A stretch of DNA of 64,000 bases from contig ONBR01000013.1 of assembly GCA_900316105.1 (NCBI GenBank), positions 1-64,000 of the forward strand, written 5' to 3'. The notes beneath the pieces were generated by a model. The model made no database searches. It had not been told where the DNA came from and saw only the letters and a list, made by a program, of their open reading frames with translations. Position 1 is the stretch's first letter. Every line of letters begins with the position of its first letter. The stretch comes from an uncultured Olsenella sp. (GTDB lineage: Bacteria; Actinomycetota; Coriobacteriia; Coriobacteriales; Atopobiaceae). The position numbers and the translations under genes were made by a program. Positions 7,982-17,090 of this stretch are shown piece by piece.

Positions 7982-8013
7982 AAAAAACGCCGCCCCCCGA
8001 AAGAGGAGCGGCG
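7982..8013 (-). terminator. Intrinsic terminator after guanine deaminase
   Basis: On the minus strand, GC-rich arms (GGAGCGGCG with CGCCGCCCC, one mismatch) are followed by six T, about 40 bases past the guanine deaminase stop. It could also slow plus-strand readthrough from the 163-residue gene. Confidence 0.8.
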
Positions 8014-8052
8014 CATTCGAACGCAGTCATCTTCCCATGCGGAAGCGGCGGA

Positions 8053-9339
8053 TTAGAAGAGCTGGCTGCCGGCCACGAACTTGTGGGCGATCTTTCCGCC
8101 CTCGGCCTGCATGTAGCAGAAGCGCTCCAGACGCTGCTCGACGGTGAGCTCGCGGGGGCTGCGGATGCCGGAGTCATCCAGGACCAGGGCGTCGAAGTCA
8201 TAGCCCTCGGCCAGACTGCCGACCTTGCCAAAGAAGGAGCCGCCGCCCAGGGTTGCCAGATAGAAGGCCTCCTGGATGGTCAGGGGAGCCAGCTCCTGGT
8301 CGACGCAGCGCCAACGCAGCTTGGAGACTGCCACGGCGTCAGAGACAGCGCGGAACATGCTCAGGTTTGCGCCACCAGCAACGTCCGTAGCCAGGCCGAC
8401 GTTCATGTCAAGGTCAAGGTAGTGACGGATGGGTGCGATGCCGGAGGACAGGTAGGCGTTGCTCTGGGGGCAGTGGGCGATGTAGGTGCCGTGCTTGCGC
8501 ATGAGCTCGACCTCCTCGTCCGTGCTGTAGTTGCAGTGGGCCATGATGGTCTTGGTATCGCCACCGAGGAGGCCAAAGCGCTCGTAGGTCTGGCCGTAGC
8601 AGGAGCTCCAGGGGCAGAGACCCTTGACCCAGTCGATCTCGGAGAGGTTCTCGGAGAGGTGGGACTGGACGTTCAGGTGATGCTCGGCGGCAATCTTGCC
8701 CAGGCCCTCCATCAGCTCATCCGTGCAGGAGGGGGTGAAGCGAGGGGTGATGATGGGCAGGGTGTTCTCGTAGTTGCCCTCGACGAGGTCTAGCCACTCG
8801 CGGGTGGCGGCCAGGGACTTTTCGCAATCGCCGTCGGTCAGGTAGTCAGGGTTATTGCGGTCCATGTTGACCTTGCCGACATAGGTCTTCAGACCAGTGG
8901 CCTCAAGCTTGTCCATGAGGAGCTTGGTTGCAGGAACGTGCAGGGTGCCAAAGACGACCGCACGGGTAGTGGCGGACTTCTTCAGGTCGTCGGTGAAGTA
9001 GTCATAGGCCTCACCAGCGTAGTCCAGGCCAGCATACTTGGACTCCTCGGGGAAGGTGTAGGTGTTGAGCCAGTCCAGCAGCTCCAAGTCCATGGCGATG
9101 CCACGGAAGGCGTACTGGGGAGCGTGAACGTGGATGTCGTTCAGACCAGGAACGATCAGCTTGCCGGAGCAGTCGATGAGGGGCAGACCCTTGTACTCCT
9201 CGGGCAGCTCGTCGAAGACACCCTTGGAGACGCCGTCAACGCAGACCACATAGGCATCCTTGCGTGCGTCGAACTCCTTGAGGGACTTGTTGTAGCAGAC
9301 AGCACCCTTGAGGACGAAAGACTTCTTCTCGTTGCTCAT
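8053..9339 (-). CDS. guaD: Guanine deaminase
   Basis: A 428-residue amidohydrolase-superfamily enzyme that hydrolyses guanine to xanthine and ammonia. The metal-binding HVH (His70 and His72) lies in PGLNDIHVHAPQYAFRG, the guanine-deaminase form of the motif. Further metal or substrate residues are visible in NVQSHLSEN, MAHCNYS, AHCPQSN and the late ATDVAGG aspartate. Length is normal for GuaD. The start has a GGAGGT a few bases upstream. It lies downstream of the AzgA-type permease on the same strand with a gap of about 160 bases, so imported guanine would be deaminated directly and the xanthine passed to the molybdenum hydroxylases encoded nearby. Confidence 0.95.
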   Translation of the reverse strand: MSNEKKSFVLKGAVCYNKSLKEFDARKDAYVVCVDGVSKGVFDELPEEYKGLPLIDCSGKLIVPGLNDIHVHAPQYAFRGIAMDLELLDWLNTYTFPEESKYAGLDYAGEAYDYFTDDLKKSATTRAVVFGTLHVPATKLLMDKLEATGLKTYVGKVNMDRNNPDYLTDGDCEKSLAATREWLDLVEGNYENTLPIITPRFTPSCTDELMEGLGKIAAEHHLNVQSHLSENLSEIDWVKGLCPWSSCYGQTYERFGLLGGDTKTIMAHCNYSTDEEVELMRKHGTYIAHCPQSNAYLSSGIAPIRHYLDLDMNVGLATDVAGGANLSMFRAVSDAVAVSKLRWRCVDQELAPLTIQEAFYLATLGGGSFFGKVGSLAEGYDFDALVLDDSGIRSPRELTVEQRLERFCYMQAEGGKIAHKFVAGSQLF

Positions 9340-9498
9340 TGAAAAGACCTCCTATACAGCGGCGCAAATCGTATGCGCACCGCAAACCATTCAGCATTCA
9401 GTAATAAAAGAACTCTGGTGACGTAGAGAAAATCTTGAGATTGATGGTGGCTTCGGGGTGCGCCAACGGTGCCGACGCACCCCGATTGGGAACAACCA

Positions 9499-10881
9499 CT
9501 ACATCATGCAGTATTTCAGAACAAACAGAACTGCCAGGACGTACATCATGGGGCTGACCTTGGAGCGGTTCTCCTTGCCGGTGAGGGTGTTGATCAGCAC
9601 GTAGGCGATGATGCCCAGGTAGATGCCCTCGGCGATGCTGTAGGTAAAGGGCATGGAGATGCAGGTGATGAAGGCGGGGATGCCCTCGGTGATGTCGTTG
9701 AAGTCAACGCCGAAGAGAGCGCCCATCATCGAAAAGCCAACCACGACCAGCGCGGGAGCGGTGGCGAACATGGGGATGGCCAGGAAGATCGGGGACAGGA
9801 GCAGAGAAATCAGGAACATCAGGCCAACGAAGACCGAGGAGAGGCCGGTACGGGCACCAGCGGTGATGCCGGAAGCACACTCGACGGAGACGCAGGTGGG
9901 AGAGATGCCGAAGGCTGCGCCGACCATGGTGGTCAGGGACTGTGCGACAAGAGCGCCCTTGGAGTTCTTGAGGGAGCCGTCCTCCTCGAGCAGGTTTGCC
10001 TTGGAGGCAGCGCCAACGAGGGTGCCGATGGTGTCGAAGAGCGAGGTGAACAGGATTGCGAAGACGACGGTCACGAAGCCGACGGAAGCCAGGTCAGAGA
10101 AGTCCATCTGGAAGGCAGTGGGAGCCATGGAAGGAACGCTCAGGCCATTGGAGAAGTTGGGCAGGACGCTCTGGAAGCCAGCGGAGGGATCGGGAACGTA
10201 GATGCCTGCGAACTGGCAGACGATGCCCAGAAGCCAGGTGCAGAGGATGCCGACCAGGATGGAGCCCTTGACGTCCTTTGCCATGAAGATGCCGGTGATG
10301 ACAATGCCGATGAGGGCGAGCAGGGCAGAGATGCCAGCGGTCTGGAAAGTGCCCTCGGCAACGCTGTTGTGGAAGTTGAAGAGGCCGACCAGGGTTGCGT
10401 CATTGGAAACGATGATGCCGGCGCCCTTGAGGCCGATCAGGGCGATGAAGAGGCCGATACCAGCGGTAATGGCGAGCTTCAGGCTCTGGGGAATGGCGTT
10501 GATAATCAGGTCGCGAAGCTTGCTGACCGAGACGATCAGGAAGACGATGCCCTCCACAAAGACGGCAGCCAGAGCAAGCTGCCAGCTGTAGCCCATGCCG
10601 AGGACGACCGTGTAGGAGAAGTACGCGTTCAGGCCCAGGCTGGGTGCCAGAATGAAGGGATAGTTGCTCAGCAGTCCCATCAGGCAGCAGCCGATGAAGG
10701 ACGTGAGTGCCGTTGCCGTGAAGACTGCACCGGAGTCCATGCCTGCGGCGGAAAGGACGCTGGGGTTGACGGCGAGGGTGTAGGCCACCGTGACGAAGGT
10801 GGTCAGGCCGCCAAGCAGCTCGGTTCTTACAGAAGTTCCACGCTCCTTGAGGTGGAAGAACTTGTCTAGAGTCTCCTCCAT
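9499..10881 (-). CDS. AzgA-type NCS2 permease for adenine/guanine/hypoxanthine
   Basis: A 460-residue membrane carrier of the AzgA/GhxP branch of NCS2. The N-terminus reads KERGTSVRTELLGGLTTFVTVAYTLAVNPS, and SLGLNAYFSY lies in the following helix. FDTIGTLVG and CVSVECASGITAGARTGL are the later signatures in the expected places. About 12 to 14 hydrophobic segments are present. The ATG at 10881 follows GGGAGG; the open frame upstream is unrelated. It is transcribed toward guanine deaminase, so guanine or hypoxanthine is the likely cargo. It is one of three distinct purine uptake systems in this window, the others being the 584-residue NCS2 carrier and the BmpA-type ABC importer. Confidence 0.92.
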   Translation of the reverse strand: MEETLDKFFHLKERGTSVRTELLGGLTTFVTVAYTLAVNPSVLSAAGMDSGAVFTATALTSFIGCCLMGLLSNYPFILAPSLGLNAYFSYTVVLGMGYSWQLALAAVFVEGIVFLIVSVSKLRDLIINAIPQSLKLAITAGIGLFIALIGLKGAGIIVSNDATLVGLFNFHNSVAEGTFQTAGISALLALIGIVITGIFMAKDVKGSILVGILCTWLLGIVCQFAGIYVPDPSAGFQSVLPNFSNGLSVPSMAPTAFQMDFSDLASVGFVTVVFAILFTSLFDTIGTLVGAASKANLLEEDGSLKNSKGALVAQSLTTMVGAAFGISPTCVSVECASGITAGARTGLSSVFVGLMFLISLLLSPIFLAIPMFATAPALVVVGFSMMGALFGVDFNDITEGIPAFITCISMPFTYSIAEGIYLGIIAYVLINTLTGKENRSKVSPMMYVLAVLFVLKYCMM

Positions 10882-11586
10882 AATTGAAAAAGCACCTCCC
10901 TGCCCTTCCCTACTAGAAAAGGGCTCCATTGCCCGCTATGGGGCTTACTCCTTTTTACTGTGGTGCTGACGGCGCGTCATGCTATGGGAATGCCATCGCG
11001 ACCGTCAAATATTGGCCTCGTATCGTGGGCCGGACGTTCTGTACTTGCCTAAGTCTGTTTCCTGAATTCCTTTGCCTTCTTCTCCTTTCGCCGAAGAAAC
11101 CACGTATGCCGCGCAAAGCGCGGTCTTCGTTGCATGGCGAATGTCTGAAGAGGCTAGATACGGTAGATCCAGTTGAACTGACAAGCTTTCCATGCGGTGT
11201 TTACGTGAAGAAACTCGTGAGCGACGCCTGTTTGAAGGCTGTTTCAGTCGCTCCATGCTTTTGATGGTTATCACCGTAATGGTTCTGTAATCTCTTTATC
11301 TCCGCATTGAGGTGCGCGGTTGCTATCCATCCATGAACGGTCAATTAGTTTTTGCTACTAAATATTTTTTAGGTCTGAAAGTAAATTGATACATTGGCCA
11401 GATACAGGCCGTAGTGTACGAGTATTGCCCATCTGGGTTGTCTAATCGGGGGTAGCCCCCCCATTTAGCACGAATCCTGTGCAAAATGGGGGGCTACCCC
11501 CGATTAGACAACCATCGATCAGATAGGGGACGCCAGCGTTTGCCGACGTCCCCTCTCGCTAAAAACTATGTGCTTGCTGCTCGGTC
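10882..11586. other. Long non-coding gap between purine permease and xdhC
   Basis: About 700 bases without a convincing gene. Small open frames exist on both strands, but they have poor composition and no ribosome binding site. The only clear elements are an AT-rich tract near 11340-11395, a large inverted repeat at 11437-11512, and a GGGGACG/CGTCCCC hairpin near 11526-11553 that probably ends xdhC transcription. A purine-sensing leader was looked for upstream of the permease and not recognised. Confidence 0.6.
11437..11512. repeat. Large near-perfect inverted repeat (palindrome family B)
   Basis: Arms of about 29 bases (11437-11465 and 11484-11512) share the GGGGGTAGCCCCC core preceded by GTTGTCTAATC. 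They are near perfect, differing by one C in the run, and the loop is about 18 bases. The same core and flank type recur at 44421, 52475, 57301 and 58374. Confidence 0.9.
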
Positions 11587-12090
11587 CTAGGCCTTGGCCG
11601 CAAACTCGTCCTGATGTTCCAGGCACCAGTCAACGGCCTTCTCCACGGCGTTCATGACGTCCTGGTAGCCGGTGCAACGGCAGAGGTGGCCACTGAGCAT
11701 CTTGCGAAGCTCGTCGCGGCTGTAGCGCTTGCCGGAGCGGACGATCTCCTCGGTGCTCATGATGAGGCCAGGGATGCAGAAGCCGCACTGGACGGCAAAC
11801 TCGTCCACATAGGCCTGCTGCACAGGGTCAAGCTCGCCGTTGGGTCCCTTGAGGCCCTCGACGGTCTCGATGCTCTTTCCCTGAGCCCAGTCGGTCAGGT
11901 AGAGGCAGGTGTCGGTGGCAACGCCGTCGATCAGGACGGTGCAGGCGCCGCACTCGCCCACCTCGCAACCGCGCTTGACGCTGGTCATATGCAGGCGGTT
12001 GCGCAGGGTGTCCAGCAGGGACTCGCGGGGGTCATAGCCCACCTGCACTTCCCTGCCGTTGAGGGTGCACTTGAGAATCCTCATGTCCAT
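11587..12090 (-). CDS. xdhC: Xanthine dehydrogenase-type iron-sulfur subunit
   Basis: A 167-residue protein with the two [2Fe-2S] clusters of the molybdenum hydroxylase small subunit. The plant-type ferredoxin cluster is at GCEVGECGACTVLIDG, and the second at CGFCIPG followed by HLCRCTGYQ. It passes electrons from the molybdenum centre to the FAD subunit. Its ATG overlaps the stop of xdhB by one base (TAATG), so all three subunits are made from one message. Length is standard. Substrate could be hypoxanthine, xanthine or, in reverse, urate; the small subunit does not discriminate. Confidence 0.93.
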   Translation of the reverse strand: MDMRILKCTLNGREVQVGYDPRESLLDTLRNRLHMTSVKRGCEVGECGACTVLIDGVATDTCLYLTDWAQGKSIETVEGLKGPNGELDPVQQAYVDEFAVQCGFCIPGLIMSTEEIVRSGKRYSRDELRKMLSGHLCRCTGYQDVMNAVEKAVDWCLEHQDEFAAKA

Positions 12091-12974
12091 TAGATATCGG
12101 CTCCTCCCTTGCGAGCTGCCTCGATCAGAGAGCGCTCGGACATAATCTTGATGAGCTGCAGGCGGAAGTCCTTGGATGCACGCCAGCTGTTGCGCGGGTG
12201 GGTATCCTGCTGGGCCAGCTCGCCGATCTTCTCGGCGGCCTCGGCAACGGGCAGGCCGCGGACTGCGGCCTCGGCGTTGACGGCGCGCATGGGAGTGGGG
12301 GCAGCTACGCCGAAGGCCAGGCGGATGTCGTCGATGGTCTTCTTGTCCTCGCTGAGCTTGACCAGGCAGCAGCAGCCCATGGTCGCGATCTCCAGGGCAC
12401 GGCGCTTGCCGTACTTGAAGTAGTGGCCAGTGAAGCCCTCGTAGTGGTCCTTGGGGATGCGAATCTTGACCAGGATCTCGTCACGCTCGCGGACGGACTT
12501 GCCGGGGCCGGTGTACCACTCCTCGATGGGGATGGTTCTCTTTCCGCGGGCGCTCACCACATCGAGAAGGGCGCCGTAAGCGAAGAGCGTGGAGGCGGAG
12601 TCTGCAGATGTGGCAGCGTTGCAGATGTTGCCACCGATGGTGCCGGCTACACGGAGCTGGGGACCGCCAGGGGTGTCGCAGGCATCGCCCAGGGTGGGCA
12701 CCGTCTGCTTGATGATGGGGTCGGTGGTGATGGAGTGGAAGACCGTGGTGGGGCCGATCTCCACGGTGCCGTCATCCGCCAGCTTTACGCCAGAGAGCTC
12801 GTCGCGCAGCTCGTGGACGGACACCAGGTGGGCAGCCTCGCCCAGCTTGCCATCGCGGAGCTTGACCAGGACGTCGGTTCCGCCGGCAATGACCATGGCC
12901 TTGGGGTCTTCGGCGAGCGCACGTGCGGCGTCCTCGACGCTCGTGGGCTCGTACAGGGATTCGATATCGTACAT
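12090..12974 (-). CDS. xdhB: Xanthine dehydrogenase-type FAD subunit
   Basis: A 294-residue FAD-binding subunit of a molybdenum hydroxylase (CoxM/XdhB type). The FAD contact AKAMVIAGGTDVLVKLRDG is near residues 24-42, and the second conserved loop reads TIGGNICNAATSADS. A CO-dehydrogenase-flavoprotein C-terminal domain follows. It accepts electrons from XdhC and reduces NAD or another carrier. It overlaps xdhA and xdhC by one base at each end, so it is strictly co-translated with them. Length and order match E. coli XdhB. Confidence 0.93.
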   Translation of the reverse strand: MYDIESLYEPTSVEDAARALAEDPKAMVIAGGTDVLVKLRDGKLGEAAHLVSVHELRDELSGVKLADDGTVEIGPTTVFHSITTDPIIKQTVPTLGDACDTPGGPQLRVAGTIGGNICNAATSADSASTLFAYGALLDVVSARGKRTIPIEEWYTGPGKSVRERDEILVKIRIPKDHYEGFTGHYFKYGKRRALEIATMGCCCLVKLSEDKKTIDDIRLAFGVAAPTPMRAVNAEAAVRGLPVAEAAEKIGELAQQDTHPRNSWRASKDFRLQLIKIMSERSLIEAARKGGADI

Positions 12975-15316
12975 TAGATGAGGCCCTCCTTCTTGAAGCC
13001 CTCGAAGAGACGCTGAGGGGTCATCGGCTCGTGGTAGAACTTCACGCCAGTGGCATCCAGGATGGCGTCACGGATGGCGGATGCCGCAGAGATGATGGGC
13101 GTCTCGCCGACGGCCTTGTTGCCATAGGGTGCCGTGGGCTCGTAGTTCTGGACGAAGTCGGCCTTGAGGTCAGGCACGTCCATGGTGGTCGGAATCTTGT
13201 AGTCCAGCAGGCTGTTGTTGCGGACTCGGCCGGTCTTGGGGTCGATCTCGACCTCCTCGAAGAGGCCGTAGCCGATGGACTGGGCCATGCCGCCGTGCAC
13301 CTGCTGCTCGCAGGTCTTGGGGTTGATCAGGGTGCCGTTGTCCTGGACGTTGATGATGTGGTTGACCGTCACCTTTGCCAGGGGCATGTCGACCGTGATG
13401 TCCGCGAAGGTGCAGCCCATGCAGAGGGCGTTGGTGTGGATGTTGACGGTCTCATGGGCAGACAGCTGGTCGTTGGACTCGGTGTTATAGTAGGCCTCCA
13501 GAGCCAGGGTAGGCAGCTTGCAGACGACGTTGCCCACGCAGTCGTAGATCTTGTCGTCCACAAGGTCCAGCTCGCCCTGAGAGTTGGGATAGATCCTCTT
13601 TGCGAAGTCCAGGATCTTCTTGCGCAGGACAAGGCCGGCCTTCTTGCAGGCGGAACCAGAGACGTAGGTCTGACGGGAGGCATATGCACCGGGGTCGTAG
13701 GGCGTGACGTCGGTATCCTGCCTGGAAGTCACATGAATCTGCTCGGTGCGGACGCCCAGTGCCTCGGCGGCAATCTGGGAGAAGACCGTATCGGCGCCCT
13801 GGCCAATCTCGGTTGCGCCCATCTGCAGCTGGAAGCTACCGTCCTGCAGGAGGGTGATCTGGGCAGAAGAGGTCTCGAGGGCGAAGGGCGCGACGGCCGT
13901 CTTGTAGACGAAGAAGGCAACGCCCACGCCGTGGCGGATGGGGCCAGTCTCGTTGGCATACTTCTTCTTGAGCTCGTCCCAGTGAATGTACTCCTTGCCC
14001 TTCTCAACGCACTTGGGCAGGTCGCAGGTGTGGGCAGCGATGACACCATTGGGCGTGAACTCATCCACAAAGTCATCGGTGATGGCGTTCTTGAGCCTGA
14101 ACTCGACGCCATCCCAACCGTTGTCGTAAGCTATGTCGCTCATCAGGCACTCGGCCGCCCAGTTGCCCTCGGGCACGCCGTAGGCACGCATTGCACCGGT
14201 GTGGGGACCGTTGGTGTAGACCGTGAAGGCCTCGCTGTGGGTGGCAACCTCACAGGTGTGATAGAGCCAACGGAAGGAGTTCACGGAGTTCAGCACCAGG
14301 GCGTGACCATGGTGCACGTAGGCGCCGGTATTGGAGTAGCCGATGATCTTGCGGGCACGAAGCTTCATGTCGGAGCCAACGGAAGCCTCGATGTCGAAGG
14401 ACTTGGGCTGACGACCAGAAGTGGCATAGAAGAGCTCCTCACGGGAGATCTCCATACGAACGCAACGGCCACCCAGCTGCTGGCAGACCCAGGCATTGAG
14501 GGGCTCGTAGTGGATGTCCTGCTTGGTGCCGAAGCCGCCACCGATGTAGGGCTTGATCACGCGGACGTTGCCCCAAGGAATACCCAGGGCCTGGCCGATG
14601 ATACGACGGCAGATGTGCGGGATCTGCGTGGAAGAGACGCAGACGATCTTTCCGGCCTCCTCGTAGCAGTAGGAGACGCAGGTCTCGATGTGGACCTGGG
14701 ACTGTTCAGCGGACTCGGCCTCGATGTGATAGTACTTGTAGTTCGGGTCATGCAGGGCGTCATCGACGGTCTTGTAGCCGTACTCCGCCAGCTTGTCCTC
14801 GGGAGTGACGGCCAGACTGTGGGCCACGAGGTTGTCGGGGCACTCGTCGTGGACGGGGTGCTCGGTGTTTGCCAGGGACTCCTTGGGGTCATAGATGACT
14901 GGGTACTCCTCGTACTCCACCTTGATTCGACGAAGGCCACGGTCGCAGGCCACGGTGTCGTCGCCGACGACGACGGCGATGTTGTCGCCGTACATACGGA
15001 CGCGGTCATCCAGAAGGCGGCGGTCAGCCTTGTCGCGCTTCTCGGCGCGAGAGTCGGCATACCAGGGGTGACCCGCAACGGGATAGGTAAACTTAGGCGC
15101 GTCAAAGCAGGTAAAGACAGCCACGACGCCAGGGACCTTCAGGGCCTCGCTGGTATCGATGGACTTGACGCGACCATTGCCGATGGTTGCATGGAGGATC
15201 TTTGCGTCGAGGCAAGGCTTGGGGCAAAGGTCATCGGTATACATGGCCTGACCGGTCACCTTATCGTGCGCGTCGACACGCACGAGAGGCCTACCCACCT
15301 CTTTCAGTTTTTTCAT
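12974..15316 (-). CDS. xdhA: Xanthine dehydrogenase-type molybdopterin subunit
   Basis: A 780-residue molybdopterin-binding large subunit of the xanthine dehydrogenase family. Motifs in order are TGQAMYTDD near the start, the pterin-contact IGGGFGTKQD, AMRAYGVPE, TEIGQGADTVF, and the active-site glutamate segment NKAVGETPI close to the C-terminus. The start at 15316 follows GGGGAG; about 45 residues of open frame further upstream lack a signal. It heads the xdhA-xdhB-xdhC operon. In organisms with ygfK and ssnA such enzymes are often selenium-dependent; nothing here proves that, since the selenium is a labile ligand and not selenocysteine. Purine hydroxylation is the likely reaction, and the exact purine is uncertain. 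Confidence 0.92.
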   Translation of the reverse strand: MKKLKEVGRPLVRVDAHDKVTGQAMYTDDLCPKPCLDAKILHATIGNGRVKSIDTSEALKVPGVVAVFTCFDAPKFTYPVAGHPWYADSRAEKRDKADRRLLDDRVRMYGDNIAVVVGDDTVACDRGLRRIKVEYEEYPVIYDPKESLANTEHPVHDECPDNLVAHSLAVTPEDKLAEYGYKTVDDALHDPNYKYYHIEAESAEQSQVHIETCVSYCYEEAGKIVCVSSTQIPHICRRIIGQALGIPWGNVRVIKPYIGGGFGTKQDIHYEPLNAWVCQQLGGRCVRMEISREELFYATSGRQPKSFDIEASVGSDMKLRARKIIGYSNTGAYVHHGHALVLNSVNSFRWLYHTCEVATHSEAFTVYTNGPHTGAMRAYGVPEGNWAAECLMSDIAYDNGWDGVEFRLKNAITDDFVDEFTPNGVIAAHTCDLPKCVEKGKEYIHWDELKKKYANETGPIRHGVGVAFFVYKTAVAPFALETSSAQITLLQDGSFQLQMGATEIGQGADTVFSQIAAEALGVRTEQIHVTSRQDTDVTPYDPGAYASRQTYVSGSACKKAGLVLRKKILDFAKRIYPNSQGELDLVDDKIYDCVGNVVCKLPTLALEAYYNTESNDQLSAHETVNIHTNALCMGCTFADITVDMPLAKVTVNHIINVQDNGTLINPKTCEQQVHGGMAQSIGYGLFEEVEIDPKTGRVRNNSLLDYKIPTTMDVPDLKADFVQNYEPTAPYGNKAVGETPIISAASAIRDAILDATGVKFYHEPMTPQRLFEGFKKEGLI

Positions 15317-15560
15317 ACTCTCCCCTTCCACACTTTGCAGTGCTCCTATGCGTCCACGCTCATGGTATGCGCAGACGATTTCTGAACGACACTGTCTGAA
15401 AGGGGCCGCGCTATGCACCAGCGGCGAGACGCGGTTGAACTGACAGGTCACATCTACGTGACTCGGAGTGGTTTGATTTCAAAAATATATGATAGCGTCC
15501 CTTCCTGAAAGTCATGCTTCCGCATACGGGCTCTTTTTGAAACCAAGCGGCATATTATTT

Positions 15561-15575
15561 GTAAGGTAACCTTAC
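15561..15575. promoter_or_regulatory. Candidate operator upstream of xdhA
   Basis: GTAAGGT-A-ACCTTAC is a perfect 15-base palindrome in an AT-rich stretch about 245 bases before the xdhA start, between xdhA and the terminator of bmpA. The GTAAG half-site matches the other candidate sites of the locus. Confidence 0.5.
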
Positions 15576-15638
15576 ATTTCGTTATGGTTTGAAAAGTATA
15601 ACGGACAGGCGGGTAATTGCACCCGTTCTCAGCACAAC

Positions 15639-15671
15639 AAAAAACGCCGCACCCCACGGAGAGATGCGGCG
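15639..15671 (-). terminator. Intrinsic terminator after the BmpA-like lipoprotein gene
   Basis: On the minus strand, TGCGGCG/CGCCGCA arms are followed by six T, about 25 bases past the lipoprotein stop codon. Confidence 0.8.
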
Positions 15672-15696
15672 CCCGAGTCAGACTATCTGCAAAGAC

Positions 15697-16788
15697 TTAC
15701 AGGGAATCTGCGATCTTCTTGACCTCGTCGTCGGTCAGGAAGCTGTTGGACTTGATCTGCTCAGCGTACTCTTTGACCTTGTCCTGGACGTCCTGGGGAA
15801 CCTTGTCAGAGAACTTGCCCAGGGAAACGCCACCGTTCTCCATGTTACCGGTGATGACCTTGCCACCGCCGAACTCGCCCTTCTCGACCTCTTCCATGGC
15901 CTGGTCAATCTTCCAGTCGGTAACGGTGGAAGTGATGACGGTAGGCTGGTCGGGACCAGCGATGTCGATGGGCTGTGCGATGTCAAAGTGAGTATCTGCG
16001 CCAGCGGACTCGAGTGCCTGACGGGAGCCGTTGTCGACTGCGGAGGCATCGCCCCACATAACGTCGACATTGTTGGAAGAAATCCAAGCCTGGGTCAGCT
16101 GGGTACCCTTGGAGGCATCCGTGAAGCCAGCCTCGAGGTTGTACTGGCCGGTAACGCCAGGGGTGACCTTCTGGGCAGCTGCCAGGTAAGCAGCATACTT
16201 GGTCTTGGAAGAAGGCAGCTTCATGCCGGCGATGAAGCCGATGGACTTGGTCTTGGTCATCAGACCCGCGACGACACCAGCCAGGGCACCAGTCTGCTTG
16301 AAGTCAGGCAGGACCGTCTCGACGTTGTCCTTGGTCTCGTAGTCGGTCATCTCGGACTCGGGATCGGTGTTGGTAATCAGGAAGTGCACGTTGGGGTGAT
16401 CCTGAGCAGCGGAAGCCGCAACCTCGGCCCAAGTAGAGGCAAACTGGTTGCCGTTGCCAATGATGAGGTCGACGTCCTGGTCAACATAGGACTGGGCTGC
16501 GGAGGCAGCGTCTGCGTCCTTGGTGTTCTCCTTGGGGTCCAGGATGGTCCACTTGCTGTGCTTCTCGACCGCACGCTTCAGAGACTCGTAGTGGCCCTGG
16601 TCCCAGCCACCGTCGGTAATGGTGCCGGACATGATCATTGCGACCTTGTAGCTGTCCTTCTTCTCGCCAGAGGCACCCTCGCTCGAACCGGAGTCACCGC
16701 TGCCACCGCAGCCTGCCAGCGCCAGAATCGCAGCGCTGCTCAGACCAAGCTTCAGGGCCTGACGCCTGTTAAGCATGATGTCACTCAT
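15697..16788 (-). CDS. BMP-family (BmpA/Med) nucleoside-binding lipoprotein of an ABC importer
   Basis: A 363-residue solute-binding lipoprotein. The signal peptide has an NRRQALKLG twin-arginine-like start, a hydrophobic core and the lipobox LAGC, so it is anchored to the outer face of the membrane. The mature protein follows the BMP pattern, with the motif MIMSGTITDGGWDQGHYE and a type I periplasmic-binding fold. Characterised relatives (BmpA, PnrA, Med) bind purine nucleosides. The start follows GGGGAAAG. The permease and ATPase genes follow on the same strand, but this lipoprotein gene has its own motif-containing promoter and terminator and lies at the 3' end. It probably feeds nucleosides into the purine-degrading enzymes around it. 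Confidence 0.9.
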   Translation of the reverse strand: MSDIMLNRRQALKLGLSSAAILALAGCGGSGDSGSSEGASGEKKDSYKVAMIMSGTITDGGWDQGHYESLKRAVEKHSKWTILDPKENTKDADAASAAQSYVDQDVDLIIGNGNQFASTWAEVAASAAQDHPNVHFLITNTDPESEMTDYETKDNVETVLPDFKQTGALAGVVAGLMTKTKSIGFIAGMKLPSSKTKYAAYLAAAQKVTPGVTGQYNLEAGFTDASKGTQLTQAWISSNNVDVMWGDASAVDNGSRQALESAGADTHFDIAQPIDIAGPDQPTVITSTVTDWKIDQAMEEVEKGEFGGGKVITGNMENGGVSLGKFSDKVPQDVQDKVKEYAEQIKSNSFLTDDEVKKIADSL

Positions 16789-16881
16789 AATCTTTCCCCT
16801 TCACTCTTGGAGACAAATCGTGTCCCCATTCCAGCGTATCTATGCCACGGGGCCTTTCCCCGCGAGCAAGCATTGAGAGAT

Positions 16882-16940
16882 ACTTACAAGTCAAAAGCGG
16901 AAGCCTAGCCTTTTGTCGTGATTGCTTACAAATAGTAGGC
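16882..16940. promoter_or_regulatory. Candidate operator upstream of the BmpA-like gene
   Basis: GCTTAC-AAATA-GTAGGC (16924-16940) is an imperfect palindrome nearly identical in inverse to the site upstream of the ABC ATPase gene. A second half-site, ACTTACAAG, lies at 16882-16890. The start codon is about 100-150 bases downstream on the minus strand. Confidence 0.5.
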
Positions 16941-17030
16941 CTCGGCGTACGTACAATTTGCCTTTGCTGCTAACAATTCGCCTTGCGGTAAGCTTTCACT
17001 CCCCAGCGTTGCATCAGGCAAAATACAGCC

Positions 17031-17070
17031 GTGGCGTCCCCCACGGGGGTGTAGGTACGGGGGACGCCAC
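17031..17070 (-). terminator. Hairpin after the ABC permease genes
   Basis: Perfect 12-base arms, GTGGCGTCCCCC (17031-17042) and GGGGGACGCCAC (17059-17070), lie 20 bases past the permease stop. There is no clear T-run, so termination is probable rather than certain. Confidence 0.65.
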
Positions 17071-17090
17071 GACCCCTTGATACCGCTCGA

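Noticed and set aside
10882-11060. Purine or xanthine riboswitch upstream of the AzgA-type permease
   Set aside because: I looked for the conserved three-way-junction elements and could not find them; covariance-model search (Rfam purine, NMT1, 2'-dG-II) would decide.
10929-11274. Open frames of 89 and 111 codons in the gap before xdhC
   Set aside because: No ribosome binding site, poor codon bias, opposite-strand overlap and no recognisable protein features.
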